Assembly: GCA_050288165.1 (NCBI GenBank)
Contig: JBNKDG010000007.1
Coordinates: 1-64,000, forward strand
Length of the DNA: 64,000 nt
Direction of reading: 5' to 3'
Source: JAPHTQ01 sp050288165
GTDB taxonomy: Bacteria > Pseudomonadota > Gammaproteobacteria > Thiohalomonadales > Thiohalomonadaceae
The notes under the pieces were generated by a model. The model searched no databases and had not been told where the DNA came from. It saw only the letters and a list, made by a program, of their open reading frames with translations. The translations under genes and the position numbers were made by a program. Position 1 is the stretch's first letter. Every line of letters starts with the position of its first letter. This document shows, one piece after another, positions 33,725-42,012 of this stretch.

Positions 33725-34588
33725 ATGCCGAGAGAACGTGATTTTCATATCAGGGGGATACGTCTCGCTGCGCTTGAGTGGCATGAGCAGGGCATGCCAG
33801 TGATCGCCATACACGGCTGGCTCGATAATGCCGCCTCCTTTCAACCCCTCGCTCCGTTACTGAAAAGTTCACATGTACTTGCCTTCGATCTGGTCGGCCA
33901 CGGTCATTCGGATCACCTGCCGCAGTGTGCGGACTATCATCTCTCCGATGGATGCCGCTGGGTTGTAGGGCTGGCGGATGCCATGGGCTGGGAACGCTTC
34001 GCCCTGATTGGTCACTCCATGGGCGCGTCGGTTGCCAGCATCACCGCCGCCGCAGTGCCGGAGCGGGTTGCTGGATTGATCATGATCGACGGCATCGGTC
34101 CGTTAGCCGTGAGGCCGGAGCAGGAAGTCAAACGGCTACGTCTGCTGTTTCATGAAGAGACAAAAGGGGAGAAACAACTACGTCCCTGGAGCGATGTGGC
34201 CAGTGCCGTGAAGGTGCGTCAGCGTCTAGGCAAGTTTCCTATCGGTACCGAGGCGGCCACCCTGATAGCCAACCGAGGAATGCGCAAAGTGGCAGATGGT
34301 CTGTTCTGGACCCACGACGAACGCCTGCAGGGTGCGGGTACGCACTACTACAGCGAAGAGCAGTCCGAAACCATCCTGCGTAATGTGGAAGCGCCGACCC
34401 TGCTGATCAGTGCCGATGACGGTGCCTTTAACGGTTGGGCCGGGCTGAAGCAGCGCATGGATTGTATGAACAATCTCAAACATGTGGTGCTGCACGGCAA
34501 CCACCACCTGCATATGGAACAACCACAAACGGTGGCGCTGGTGATCAACGATTTCCTGGAGGGGCTGGAGTGGTCTTTGCCTTCGTAG
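33725..34588 (+). CDS. Alpha/beta hydrolase
   Basis: A 287-residue cytoplasmic hydrolase. It shows the oxyanion segment VIAIHGWLDNAASFQPLAPL, the VGHGHSDH loop, and the nucleophile elbow GHSMGASV (Ser near residue 99). An acid-bearing strand (PTLLISADDGAF) and a C-terminal His segment (VVLHGNHHLHMEQPQTVA) follow. These are the parts of an esterase/lipase-type catalytic triad; the substrate is unknown. It overlaps the end of a tiny membrane-peptide gene at 34570. Confidence 0.88.
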   Translation: MPRERDFHIRGIRLAALEWHEQGMPVIAIHGWLDNAASFQPLAPLLKSSHVLAFDLVGHGHSDHLPQCADYHLSDGCRWVVGLADAMGWERFALIGHSMGASVASITAAAVPERVAGLIMIDGIGPLAVRPEQEVKRLRLLFHEETKGEKQLRPWSDVASAVKVRQRLGKFPIGTEAATLIANRGMRKVADGLFWTHDERLQGAGTHYYSEEQSETILRNVEAPTLLISADDGAFNGWAGLKQRMDCMNNLKHVVLHGNHHLHMEQPQTVALVINDFLEGLEWSLPS

Positions 34589-34653
34589 AGCTGATCATCC
34601 TTATCGTGGTCGTGGGTGTGGTGGTGTGGGCCATTCGTCCGCCCAGGAAATGA
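34570..34653 (+). CDS. Putative 27-residue membrane peptide
   Basis: A short frame starting GTG 34570 inside the last codons of the hydrolase gene, preceded by a strong GGAGGGG ribosome site five bases upstream. The product is a single hydrophobic helix (FVELIILIVVVGVVVWAI) with an acidic residue on the N side and a basic tail RPPRK, so it would insert in the inner membrane with its C-terminus inside. It is shifted in frame relative to the hydrolase, suggesting coupled translation. Function unknown. It could be chance, but ribosome site, helix and positive-inside tail agree. Confidence 0.5.
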   Translation: MVFAFVELIILIVVVGVVVWAIRPPRK

Positions 34654-34671
34654 CGCCCGCACCTATCTCAT

Positions 34672-34702
34672 GTAGGTCGGATTAGCGTAGCGTAATCCGA
34701 CA
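34672..34702 (+). repeat. REP-like GTAG hairpin 1
   Basis: GTAG is followed by a perfect 9-bp stem GTCGGATTA/TAATCCGAC around the loop GCGTAGCG. A GTAG tetranucleotide before a hairpin is the mark of REP elements spread by RAYT transposases. The element at 37181 shares the plan and a similar loop. No RAYT gene is in the window. Confidence 0.75.
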
Positions 34703-34793
34703 AACCGCTAGCCCGCCCAATGAAGGCCTCGGGCATGACGGCCTCACCCCAATTCCGGTACACTGTGCCCTTTCCCGTTCAACGCATTTGCCC

Positions 34794-35666
34794 ATGTCTT
34801 CGCAACTGATCAAACAGCGTCTCTACGAATACTACCTGCTGACCCGGCTGCATCGGCCCATCGGCATCTATCTGGTGTTCTGGCCGACCATGTGGGCACT
34901 GTGGATCGCCGCCGAGGGTCGCCCCGATCCGCTGGTGCTGCTGGTGTTTGTCCTCGGCACGGTGTTGATGCGCTCTGCGGGCTGCGCGATTAACGACTTT
35001 GCCGACCGTGACTTCGACCCGCATGTCAGTCGTACCGAGGAGCGTCCGCTGGCGCGTCGTGCGATCAAACCCATCGAGGCGGTAGGCGTGTTTGCCGTAC
35101 TCTGCCTGATCTCCCTCGGACTGGTGCTGTTGATGAACAACCTCACTATCCTGCTGGCGATCCCCGGCGCCTTCCTTGCCGCCAGCTATCCGTTTATGAA
35201 ACGCATTACCCATCTGCCGCAGGCCTACCTGGGTGTCGCCTTTGGCTGGGCCATTCCGATGGCCTTTGCCGCGCAGATGGGCGAGATCCCGATCAACGCC
35301 TGGATATTCTTTGTCGCTAACATCTTCTGGGCACTGGCCTACGACACCATGTACGCCATCTGCGATCGGGAAGATGATCTGAAGATCGGGGTGAAATCGG
35401 CGGCGATCCTGATGGGTCGTTTCGATCGCCTCGGCATCGGCCTGATGCAACTGCTGACCCTGGCGCTGCTCGCCGTCGGTGGACTCGCCTTCGGTCTTGG
35501 CCTGCCGTATCTGATCGGTCTGTTGGTTGCCACCGGCTTTGCGATCTACGAGCAATACCTGATCCGTGATCGCGATCCGCAACTCAGCTTCCGCGCCTTC
35601 CTCAACAACCACTACTTCGGCATGGCCGTGTTCATCGGTATCGCCGCCGACTACCTGTTGCGCTGA
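34794..35666 (+). CDS. ubiA: 4-hydroxybenzoate octaprenyltransferase UbiA
   Basis: UbiA attaches the polyprenyl tail to 4-hydroxybenzoate in ubiquinone synthesis, within the inner membrane. The 290-residue protein has the first Asp-rich motif NDFADRDFD near residue 70 and the second around CDREDDLKIGVKS near residue 195, with several hydrophobic helices between. Its start YYLLTRLHRPIGIYLVFWP is typical. ATG 34794 was chosen over an in-frame TTG two codons earlier. ubiC, often just upstream, is absent. The stop overlaps the bioA start. Confidence 0.96.
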   Translation: MSSQLIKQRLYEYYLLTRLHRPIGIYLVFWPTMWALWIAAEGRPDPLVLLVFVLGTVLMRSAGCAINDFADRDFDPHVSRTEERPLARRAIKPIEAVGVFAVLCLISLGLVLLMNNLTILLAIPGAFLAASYPFMKRITHLPQAYLGVAFGWAIPMAFAAQMGEIPINAWIFFVANIFWALAYDTMYAICDREDDLKIGVKSAAILMGRFDRLGIGLMQLLTLALLAVGGLAFGLGLPYLIGLLVATGFAIYEQYLIRDRDPQLSFRAFLNNHYFGMAVFIGIAADYLLR

Positions 35667-37015
35667 TGAATAATCGCGACTGGATGCAGCGTGATCTGTC
35701 GGTGCTATGGCATCCCTGCACCCAGATGAAGGATCACGAGTCGCTGCCGCTGGTGCCGATCAAACGTGGCGAAGGGGTGTGGCTGGAAGACTTCGACGGC
35801 AATCGTTACCTCGACGCCATCAGCTCCTGGTGGGTGAATCTTTTCGGTCATGCCAATCCACGCATCAATGCGGCGCTCAAGGATCAGATCGATCAGCTGG
35901 AGCATGTGATCCTGGCCGGTTTTTCTCATGCCCCGGCAGTGGAGCTGGCAGAACGGCTGGTGAAGATCACGCCAGCAGAATTGAATCACTGTTTCTATAC
36001 CGACAACGGCTCCGCCGCGGTGGAAGTGGCGCTGAAGATGAGCTTCCACTACTGGCGCAACAAGGGCCAGACGAAAAAGACCCGCTTCATTACTCTCTCC
36101 AACAGCTATCACGGCGAAACCCTCGGTGCGCTTTCCGTGGGCGATGTGGCGCTCTATAAAGAGACCTACGAACCGCTGCTGTTACAGGCGATCACCGTGC
36201 CGTCACCCGATGCCTATCAACGTGAAGCAGGGGAGAGTGCACGCGATGTGGCCGAGCGTATGTTCGTACAGATGGAAGCGGCGCTGGCAAAACATGCCGA
36301 CGAAGTCTGCGCTGTGATCGTCGAGCCGTTGATTCAGTGCGCCGGTTCCATGCGTATGTACGACCCGCGTTATCTCGAACTGCTACGCGAGGCGTGCGAT
36401 CGCCATGGTGTACATTTGATCGCCGACGAAATCGCCGTCGGTTTCGGTCGCACCGGTACGATGTTCGCCTGCGAACAGGCCAACATCTCGCCCGACTTTA
36501 TGTGTCTGTCAAAAGGGTTGACTGGTGGTTACCTGCCACTGGCCGCGGTGATGACTCACGATAAGATTTATGAAGCGTTTTACGACGACTACGAAAAACT
36601 GACCGCCTTCCTCCATTCTCACTCTTACACCGGCAACCCGCTCGCCTGCCGCGCCGCGCTGGCAACGCTGGATATTTTCGAGCAGGACAACGTGATCGAA
36701 AACAACCAGCGACTGGCACAGGTAATGGCCGACGCCACCGCCCACCTCAACGACCATCCCCATGTCGCCGAAGTGCGCCAGACCGGCATGGTACTCGCAG
36801 TGGAAATGGTGAAAGACAAAAAAACACGTGAACCCTATCCATGGCAACAGCGCCGTGGCCTGCGTATCTATCAACATGCCCTCAGTCGTGGCGCACTGCT
36901 GCGCCCCCTGGGTAATGTCAGTTACCTGATGCCCCCCTATGTCATCACCGAAGAGCAGATACGTTTTCTCGTCGAGGTGATGGAGGAAGGGATCAATCTG
37001 GCAGTAAAGGATTAA
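35666..37015 (+). CDS. bioA: BioA, adenosylmethionine-8-amino-7-oxononanoate aminotransferase
   Basis: BioA is the PLP enzyme that converts 8-amino-7-oxononanoate to 7,8-diaminononanoate with S-adenosylmethionine as amino donor, in biotin synthesis. The 449 residues include LDAISSWWVNLFGHANPRIN, the substrate segment YTDNGSAAVEVALKMSFHYW, LIADEIAVGFGRTGTMFACE and the PLP lysine in MCLSKGLTGGYLPLA (Lys283). The start overlaps the ubiA stop as TGATG, so translation is likely coupled to ubiA. The other biotin genes are not nearby. Confidence 0.96.
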   Translation: MNNRDWMQRDLSVLWHPCTQMKDHESLPLVPIKRGEGVWLEDFDGNRYLDAISSWWVNLFGHANPRINAALKDQIDQLEHVILAGFSHAPAVELAERLVKITPAELNHCFYTDNGSAAVEVALKMSFHYWRNKGQTKKTRFITLSNSYHGETLGALSVGDVALYKETYEPLLLQAITVPSPDAYQREAGESARDVAERMFVQMEAALAKHADEVCAVIVEPLIQCAGSMRMYDPRYLELLREACDRHGVHLIADEIAVGFGRTGTMFACEQANISPDFMCLSKGLTGGYLPLAAVMTHDKIYEAFYDDYEKLTAFLHSHSYTGNPLACRAALATLDIFEQDNVIENNQRLAQVMADATAHLNDHPHVAEVRQTGMVLAVEMVKDKKTREPYPWQQRRGLRIYQHALSRGALLRPLGNVSYLMPPYVITEEQIRFLVEVMEEGINLAVKD

Positions 37016-37023
37016 CCCTCAAA

Positions 37024-37140
37024 ATGGTCTTCGTACCCGGATACTGTGTTGCAGATCCTGCTCCGGTGCTCATTTACTACCGGTAAACTGCGCTCCTCGC
37101 AGGCTCTGCGCCTTGTCTCCGGGCACGAATCCTAATTTTG
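37024..37140 (+). repeat. Dispersed repeat, copy B (after bioA)
   Basis: Homologous to 14453-14590, in the same orientation and starting 8 bp after the bioA stop. It contains the inverted motif TTTAC-TACCG-GTAAA; in copy A the motif is TTTACTACCAGTAAG. The gap 37016-37375 otherwise holds the REP-like hairpin at 37181 and AT-rich sequence with no gene. Confidence 0.8.
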
Positions 37141-37180
37141 AGGTCGCCTTCGGTAGCTAATTTTTCCCTCATTTAGTTAC

Positions 37181-37210
37181 GTAGGATGGGCAAAGCGAAG
37201 CGTGCCCATC
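37181..37210 (+). repeat. REP-like GTAG hairpin 2
   Basis: GTAG then GATGGGCA/TGCCCATC, a perfect 8-bp stem around AAGCGAAGCG. It shares the GTAG start and an AGCGnAGCG loop with the element at 34672 but has a different stem, as expected for REP subfamilies. Confidence 0.75.
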
Positions 37211-37375
37211 AGCTTGTGGGTAGGGCAGTCATGCTCAGCCCCCCATCTTGCCAATATAGTTCTATCGGAGTAGAAAAGAGACAGGAATCACCGGACGAGG
37301 GAGTGCTGTATATCAATACTCCCAGCTTCGTGTGTAGTGGCGCTTATAAGGTATCTACTTATCGTTAGGTGCTTG

Positions 37376-37903
37376 ATGGCTGATAGGAAACCAATTCACC
37401 AAGCTCACGAGCGTGCTCAAGTAGCCATCTTTTTGGAGTGGTTAAATTCAAGATATGGGGCAAATTACTCGGTTGTGGCTGAGCCAGATCCACCTGAAGC
37501 GATTATTCGCTCAGGCGATAAGACTAGATGGATTGAGGTAACGGATGCCTTTTGGAGTGATGACTTCGCAAAAGATGAGTATTCATACGCAACTCCCGGT
37601 GAAGTTCATAAACCCATTGGGACAGGGCCATTTGTTAATCCTGATGCTGCATTTTCAAAACACTTTGTTGATGTGGTACGGAAAAAACTTGAGAAGAAGT
37701 CATACATTAACAGTAGAGACTTGTATGGCCCAGGTTATCTAGTAGTGCCAATTATGTATCCGCTGTTTAACTCACACACCATTCGTATAATGCAAAATTT
37801 GTGGTCACAGACAGATATCAATGACCTTGGTTGCTTCAGGAGTGTATACATGAGCTTACAGATGGGTAGAGGTCCGATAAGATGGTGGTGTGCATATAAA
37901 TAA
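37376..37903 (+). CDS. Hypothetical protein of unknown function, atypical composition
   Basis: I do not recognise this 175-residue soluble protein. It begins MADRKPIHQAHERAQVAIFL after GTTAGGTGC. The segment VVAEPDPPEAIIRSG followed by RWIEVTDAFW recalls the strand pattern of PD-(D/E)xK nucleases, but the last motif reads E-V-T, so a functional site is doubtful. Several aromatic residues cluster at the C-terminus (RWWCAYK). DNA is plainly AT-richer than its neighbours: 22 of 60 bases at 37681-37740 are G or C, against 39 of 60 at 35221-35280 in ubiA. Together with the flanking repeats this suggests acquisition from elsewhere. Confidence 0.65.
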   Translation: MADRKPIHQAHERAQVAIFLEWLNSRYGANYSVVAEPDPPEAIIRSGDKTRWIEVTDAFWSDDFAKDEYSYATPGEVHKPIGTGPFVNPDAAFSKHFVDVVRKKLEKKSYINSRDLYGPGYLVVPIMYPLFNSHTIRIMQNLWSQTDINDLGCFRSVYMSLQMGRGPIRWWCAYK

Positions 37904-38000
37904 GTGGAGTCAGATAAAATTGAAGCCTGACTGGTGGAAGATTTCAGCTAGTATTATAAATCTGTCCGATACAGAATCCTGCTCGGATTAGGAGAAGATA

Positions 38001-38561
38001 GTGACACTACTTATTCTCGGTCTTGTGATTTGGACAATCTTCCACTCAATACCTGCCATGGGTATTGGCATCAGACGACGGCTGGTGAGTCAGTTGGGTG
38101 AGAAGGCCTACGGCGGTATCGCCGCACTGATGATTCTGGTCTCGATTGTCATGATGGTGTTTGGCTGGCGCAGCACTATTCCTGAGCCTGTCTACTTTCC
38201 ACCGGGTTATCTGGAGCCAGTGGCTTATATCCTGATGTTCTTCTCGCTTCTGTTGTTCATCGCCTCGGGTCGAGCAACACGCATCAAGCAGTTTGTTCGT
38301 CATCCGCAGTTGACCGGTGTGTTGCTCTGGTCTGTGGTGCATCTGCTGCAGGCGGGTTATGACCGTTCGATTATGCTGTTCGGCTGGCTTGCCGTGTGGG
38401 CGGTGCTGGAGATGATCTTCATTAACCGTCGCGATGGGATTTGGGTGAAGGAAGCAGCACCCGCTCTGGCGGAGGATATGAAGCTGATCGTGGTGACGTT
38501 GGTGTTTTATACCGTTGTACTCTTTGCCCACCCCTATCTTTCAGGTGTCGATCTGATCTGA
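38001..38561 (+). CDS. NnrU family membrane protein
   Basis: A 186-residue inner-membrane protein with about five hydrophobic segments (LLILGLVIWTIFHSIPAMGI; LMILVSIVMMVFGWRS; YILMFFSLLLFIASGR; VTLVFYTVVLFAHPYL). The NnrU signature includes RHPQLTGVLLWSVVHLL. NnrU was named in a denitrification locus, and relatives (ZCIS type) act in carotenoid isomerisation; the role here is open, and no denitrification gene is near. The start is GTG 38001 after TAGGAGAAG. Its 3' end overlaps the convergent transporter gene by 28 bp. Confidence 0.85.
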   Translation: MTLLILGLVIWTIFHSIPAMGIGIRRRLVSQLGEKAYGGIAALMILVSIVMMVFGWRSTIPEPVYFPPGYLEPVAYILMFFSLLLFIASGRATRIKQFVRHPQLTGVLLWSVVHLLQAGYDRSIMLFGWLAVWAVLEMIFINRRDGIWVKEAAPALAEDMKLIVVTLVFYTVVLFAHPYLSGVDLI

Positions 38562-39403
38562 CGCGCTCCGGCTGCGGAATGCAGCACCAACCATATCCCG
38601 CCAAGTATCAGTAACGAAGCGACGACGAGATCGCGGGTGAGCGCTTCGCCCATCAGAACGATTCCCCCCAGCGTCGCGATCAGCGGCGCACTGAGTTGTA
38701 CCGTCGAGGCGGTCATGGCGCTCATTTGCTGCAATACCCGATACCAGAGGATGTAACCGAGGGCTGAGGTGATTGCGCCGGATAGGATGGCGTAGAACAT
38801 GCCTTGGGTATCGAGTTGCAGCCAAGGCAGGGTTATCAATGAAAGCGCCACGGTCATGGGTGCGGCGCGGAGGAAGTTTCCGGCAGTGGCGGCGGCCGGA
38901 TTGGACTGGCCTCGACCGAAGAGTGAATAAAATCCCCAGGCGGCACCGCTGGCCAGCATCAGGACGGAATCGAATAACGATGGCGCTTCAACACCGGGCG
39001 AGACCAGAATCACCAGGCCGGTCACGGCGGCGATAAATCCCACGCTCTGCCAGAGACGCATCCGTTCACCGGCAATGAATCCGGCGACGATCATGGTGAT
39101 CTGTACCGCGCCGAACAGCATCAGTGCACCGGCGCCGGTGTTGATGGTGCGATAGGCGTAGGAGAGGGCGACGGCGTAGAGAAATAGTGCAAGTGCGCTA
39201 CGCCAGCTTCCATGTTGCAATGGCGCCTGTTTTTGCCAGCTCATTAATAGCCAAAGCACTAACGCTGCGGAGAGTAATCGCACGCTGGTGAAACTGGCCG
39301 CGTCGATGGCGGTCTCCTTGAGTGCCATGCGGCAAAGTATCGAGTTACCGGCAAAGGCGACCATGGTGACGCTGGTCAGGAGGATAAGCCGGGTAATGCT
39401 CAT
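38534..39403 (-). CDS. EamA/DMT-family transporter
   Basis: A 289-residue protein with about ten hydrophobic helices in two repeated halves, the EamA layout. The N-terminal helix TSVTMVAFAGNSILCRMALK and the second-half MTASTVQLSAPLIATLGGIV are typical of this drug/metabolite exporter superfamily. Substrate cannot be inferred. It overlaps the upstream methyltransferase gene by 4 bp (ATGA), so the two are co-transcribed. Confidence 0.88.
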   Translation of the reverse strand: MSITRLILLTSVTMVAFAGNSILCRMALKETAIDAASFTSVRLLSAALVLWLLMSWQKQAPLQHGSWRSALALFLYAVALSYAYRTINTGAGALMLFGAVQITMIVAGFIAGERMRLWQSVGFIAAVTGLVILVSPGVEAPSLFDSVLMLASGAAWGFYSLFGRGQSNPAAATAGNFLRAAPMTVALSLITLPWLQLDTQGMFYAILSGAITSALGYILWYRVLQQMSAMTASTVQLSAPLIATLGGIVLMGEALTRDLVVASLLILGGIWLVLHSAAGARQIRSTPER

Positions 39404-40155
39404 GAATTGGTTTTGGCGATCTGCCAGCAGTGGAGTTGGGTTTTTCTGCGATCGTCGACCTGATGAATCCGGTCTGCCGGATGGTCAGGTACGCTGAAGC
39501 TGTTGCTGATGAATAAACTCCCGTTCTGCATCTCCCGGTTGGCCTTGTCGTACAGCTTTTTCATCGGTACCGGTGAGAGGAAGGCGTAGAGCACGTTGTA
39601 GGGTGCGAGGTCGATCTTCCAGAAATTACCGTAGCGCAGTTCGACATTTTTGAGTCCGCTAAGGGCGAGGCGAAGTCGTGCAAACAGATAGGGCAGTGGT
39701 GCCGATTCGACGCCGACAAATTTTCCGTGCGGATGACGTTTTGCCAGATGAAACAGGGTACCGCCGAGACCGCTGCCGAGATCGATAAAGCGGATGTCGT
39801 GATTGGGCAGCAGGAATTCCAGTGCCTGCCAGGTTTTACGGTTGCTGAGGTAGAGCGGTACCCGTTCGGTGTTGCTGTTCCATTGCAATAGCAGCAGTAG
39901 CATGAAACCTATCAGATAGATCCACGACGGCAGTTTTAATGTCAGGGTGAGTGCTATGGCAAGTGGTAGCAGCAGGTTTATCGGTAGCCACCAACGCGGT
40001 AGTCGTAGCAGGTGTCCGGCTGCTGCGGCAAAGGCGCCCTGAGCAAGCAGGTGGACATAGATCGTTTCGGGTAGTAGTGGTGAGACGAGTTTGAGCAGTA
40101 ACAGGCCACATCCCTGTGCCAGTACCAGCAGTATCAGCGGTGGTAGTTGCGCCAC
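39400..40155 (-). CDS. Membrane-anchored SAM-dependent methyltransferase
   Basis: A 251-residue protein. The first ~90 residues contain several hydrophobic segments (LPPLILLVLAQGCGLLLLKL; WLPINLLLPLAIALTLTLKL; IYLIGFMLLLLLQW). A class I methyltransferase fold follows: FIDLGSGLGGTLFHLA is the SAM-binding glycine motif and KFVGVESAPLPY carries the acidic residue. Membrane anchoring of such a domain resembles a group of uncharacterised proteobacterial enzymes. The substrate is unknown. It sits between an acyl-CoA ligase and an exporter on the same strand. Confidence 0.8.
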   Translation of the reverse strand: MAQLPPLILLVLAQGCGLLLLKLVSPLLPETIYVHLLAQGAFAAAAGHLLRLPRWWLPINLLLPLAIALTLTLKLPSWIYLIGFMLLLLLQWNSNTERVPLYLSNRKTWQALEFLLPNHDIRFIDLGSGLGGTLFHLAKRHPHGKFVGVESAPLPYLFARLRLALSGLKNVELRYGNFWKIDLAPYNVLYAFLSPVPMKKLYDKANREMQNGSLFISNSFSVPDHPADRIHQVDDRRKTQLHCWQIAKTNS

Positions 40156-40170
40156 GTTTGTTGCGCTTCC

Positions 40171-42012
40171 CTAGTCTTCCTGAGAGTAGAGTTGATCCAC
40201 TTCTTTGTTCAGGCGTTCAAGCACCTTGTTGCGTTTGATCTTCAGGGTCGGGGTCAGCAGGCCGTTGTCGATACTCCACGGATCCAGCGAGAGGAAGACG
40301 CGGCGTATCTTGGCGTAACCGGGGAAGTCGTGCAGCAGTTCGCGAATGCGAGCGATAACCTTGCTGAGGACTTTTTTGTCGTAGAGGCTGTCCGGATCAT
40401 CCGGGTCCACCTCCAGCTGGGTGGCGAAGCTACGCCACAGATCCTTTTCCAGCACGATGAGCGCGGAGAGGAAGGAGTGGCCTTCGCCGATCACCATCAC
40501 CTGCTCGAACATCGGTTCCAGCGCGATAGCCATCTCCATATCGGCGGGTGGGATCTTCTCGCCGTTGGAGAGCACCAGGATGTCCTTGAGACGACCAGTG
40601 ATGAAGATGAAGCCGTCTTTGTCGATGCGCACCTGATCGCCGGTGTTGAGCCAGCCGTCGGGGCTGATCATTTCGGCGGTGGCGGTATGGTTGTTCCAGT
40701 AGCCCATCATCACCCCGGGGCTCTTTGCCTGCAGTTCGTGATCGGCGCCGATGCGCACCTCAACACCCGGCAGGGCGCGGCCGACGCTGGCAGGGAAGTT
40801 GGCGTAGGGCAGGTTGACGCTGATCACCGGGCTGGTCTCGGTGAGACCGTAGCCCTGCAACAGGGGCAGGCCGAGGCCGATGAATACCCTGGCGATCTCC
40901 GGCGGCAGTGCGGCGCCACCGCTGATGGCCAGTTCCATACGACCGCCGAGGCGATCCATGACCTTGCTGGCGACCAGCTTTTTCAACAGCGGATAGAACA
41001 GCAACTTGGGGTGCCAGAAACGGCGTCCCTGGGAGCGCTCGAACTGGTGCCAGCCTGTGGCGACCGCTGCGTGGAACAGCAGGCGCTTGAGCATCGGGCC
41101 GTTGCTCAGCTGGGTGGAGATACGGGCGTAGATGCGTTCGTAAATGCGCGGTACGGAAATCAGGTGGGTCGGGCGGATGATCAGCAGATCATCGGCCAAC
41201 TGCTGCACCGAGCGGGCGAAGGCCACCGTCGCGCCAGCCATCATCGGCAGGTAGTAGCCGCCGGTGCGTTCCAGGGTGTGTGACAGGGGCAGGAAAGAGA
41301 GGAATACCGAACCGGGGCGGATATCGACCAGTTCAACCGCGGCATTGGCAATGAAGAGGATGTTGTTGTGGCTCAACATCACCCCCTTGGGTTTGCCGGT
41401 GGTGCCGGAGGTATAGACGATGGTCGCCAGGGCGTAGGGGTCTTCGGGGACCGCATAGAGTTTGTGGTCGCCGGGAACCAGCAGGTCGTCGGCGCAGATC
41501 AGGCGCTCATCCTGCTCCTCCAGTTCGCTGCAGTCGCCGCTGAGCATGATGACTGACTGTAGCGATGGGGTTTCGATCAGCGCCGGGGCCAGTCGTTTCC
41601 AGCGGCCTGCGTCCTGGATCAGCAGCAGTTTGACCCCCGCGTCCTCGACGATAAAGGCAACGTTGTCGGGGCGGTCGTCGGTATAGAGGGGGATAACAAT
41701 CAGGCCCAGTCCCAGGGCGGCCTGCTCGAACATGACCCATTCGCGGCAGTTGCGCAGGCTGAGGGCGACCCGGTCGCCGGCCTGTAGCCCCAGCGAACGC
41801 ATGGCGTTCTGCCAGCGGGCGACCTCGGCGGCCATCTCCTGCCAGCTGCTCTCGCGCCAGGAGTCGGAGTCCTTATCGTAGTAACGGTAGGCTACCGCAT
41901 CAGGGGTGCGGAAAAACCTGGCTCGAAACAGGCCGTTAAGGGTCACCGCTTCGTCAATTGGGATGGCGTCTGCTGTTGGGGTCGGTCCGGTCTGCATCAG
42001 AAATATGGCCAT
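40171..42012 (-). CDS. Long-chain fatty acid-CoA ligase (AMP-binding)
   Basis: An adenylate-forming enzyme that activates a fatty acid with ATP and CoA. The 613 residues include the P-loop YTSGTTGKPKGVMLSHNN (about 197-214), the LQGYGLTETSPVISVN motif (near 360), DGWLNTGDQVRIDKDGFIFI, and GRLKDILVLSNGEKIPP before the mobile C-terminal domain. The layout matches long-chain (FadD15-like) synthetases. First gene of a minus-strand run with the methyltransferase (15 bp gap) and the EamA transporter. Confidence 0.92.
   Translation of the reverse strand: MAIFLMQTGPTPTADAIPIDEAVTLNGLFRARFFRTPDAVAYRYYDKDSDSWRESSWQEMAAEVARWQNAMRSLGLQAGDRVALSLRNCREWVMFEQAALGLGLIVIPLYTDDRPDNVAFIVEDAGVKLLLIQDAGRWKRLAPALIETPSLQSVIMLSGDCSELEEQDERLICADDLLVPGDHKLYAVPEDPYALATIVYTSGTTGKPKGVMLSHNNILFIANAAVELVDIRPGSVFLSFLPLSHTLERTGGYYLPMMAGATVAFARSVQQLADDLLIIRPTHLISVPRIYERIYARISTQLSNGPMLKRLLFHAAVATGWHQFERSQGRRFWHPKLLFYPLLKKLVASKVMDRLGGRMELAISGGAALPPEIARVFIGLGLPLLQGYGLTETSPVISVNLPYANFPASVGRALPGVEVRIGADHELQAKSPGVMMGYWNNHTATAEMISPDGWLNTGDQVRIDKDGFIFITGRLKDILVLSNGEKIPPADMEMAIALEPMFEQVMVIGEGHSFLSALIVLEKDLWRSFATQLEVDPDDPDSLYDKKVLSKVIARIRELLHDFPGYAKIRRVFLSLDPWSIDNGLLTPTLKIKRNKVLERLNKEVDQLYSQED

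Noticed and set aside
34779..35612. 277-codon frame antisense to ubiA
   Set aside because: Gln/His/Asp-rich shadow of a membrane-protein gene; ubiA has both Asp-rich motifs.
40147..41283. Long open frame on the plus strand opposite the acyl-CoA ligase
   Set aside because: His/Gln/Gly-rich composition typical of antisense reading of a GC-rich gene; the minus-strand product has full adenylate-forming motifs.
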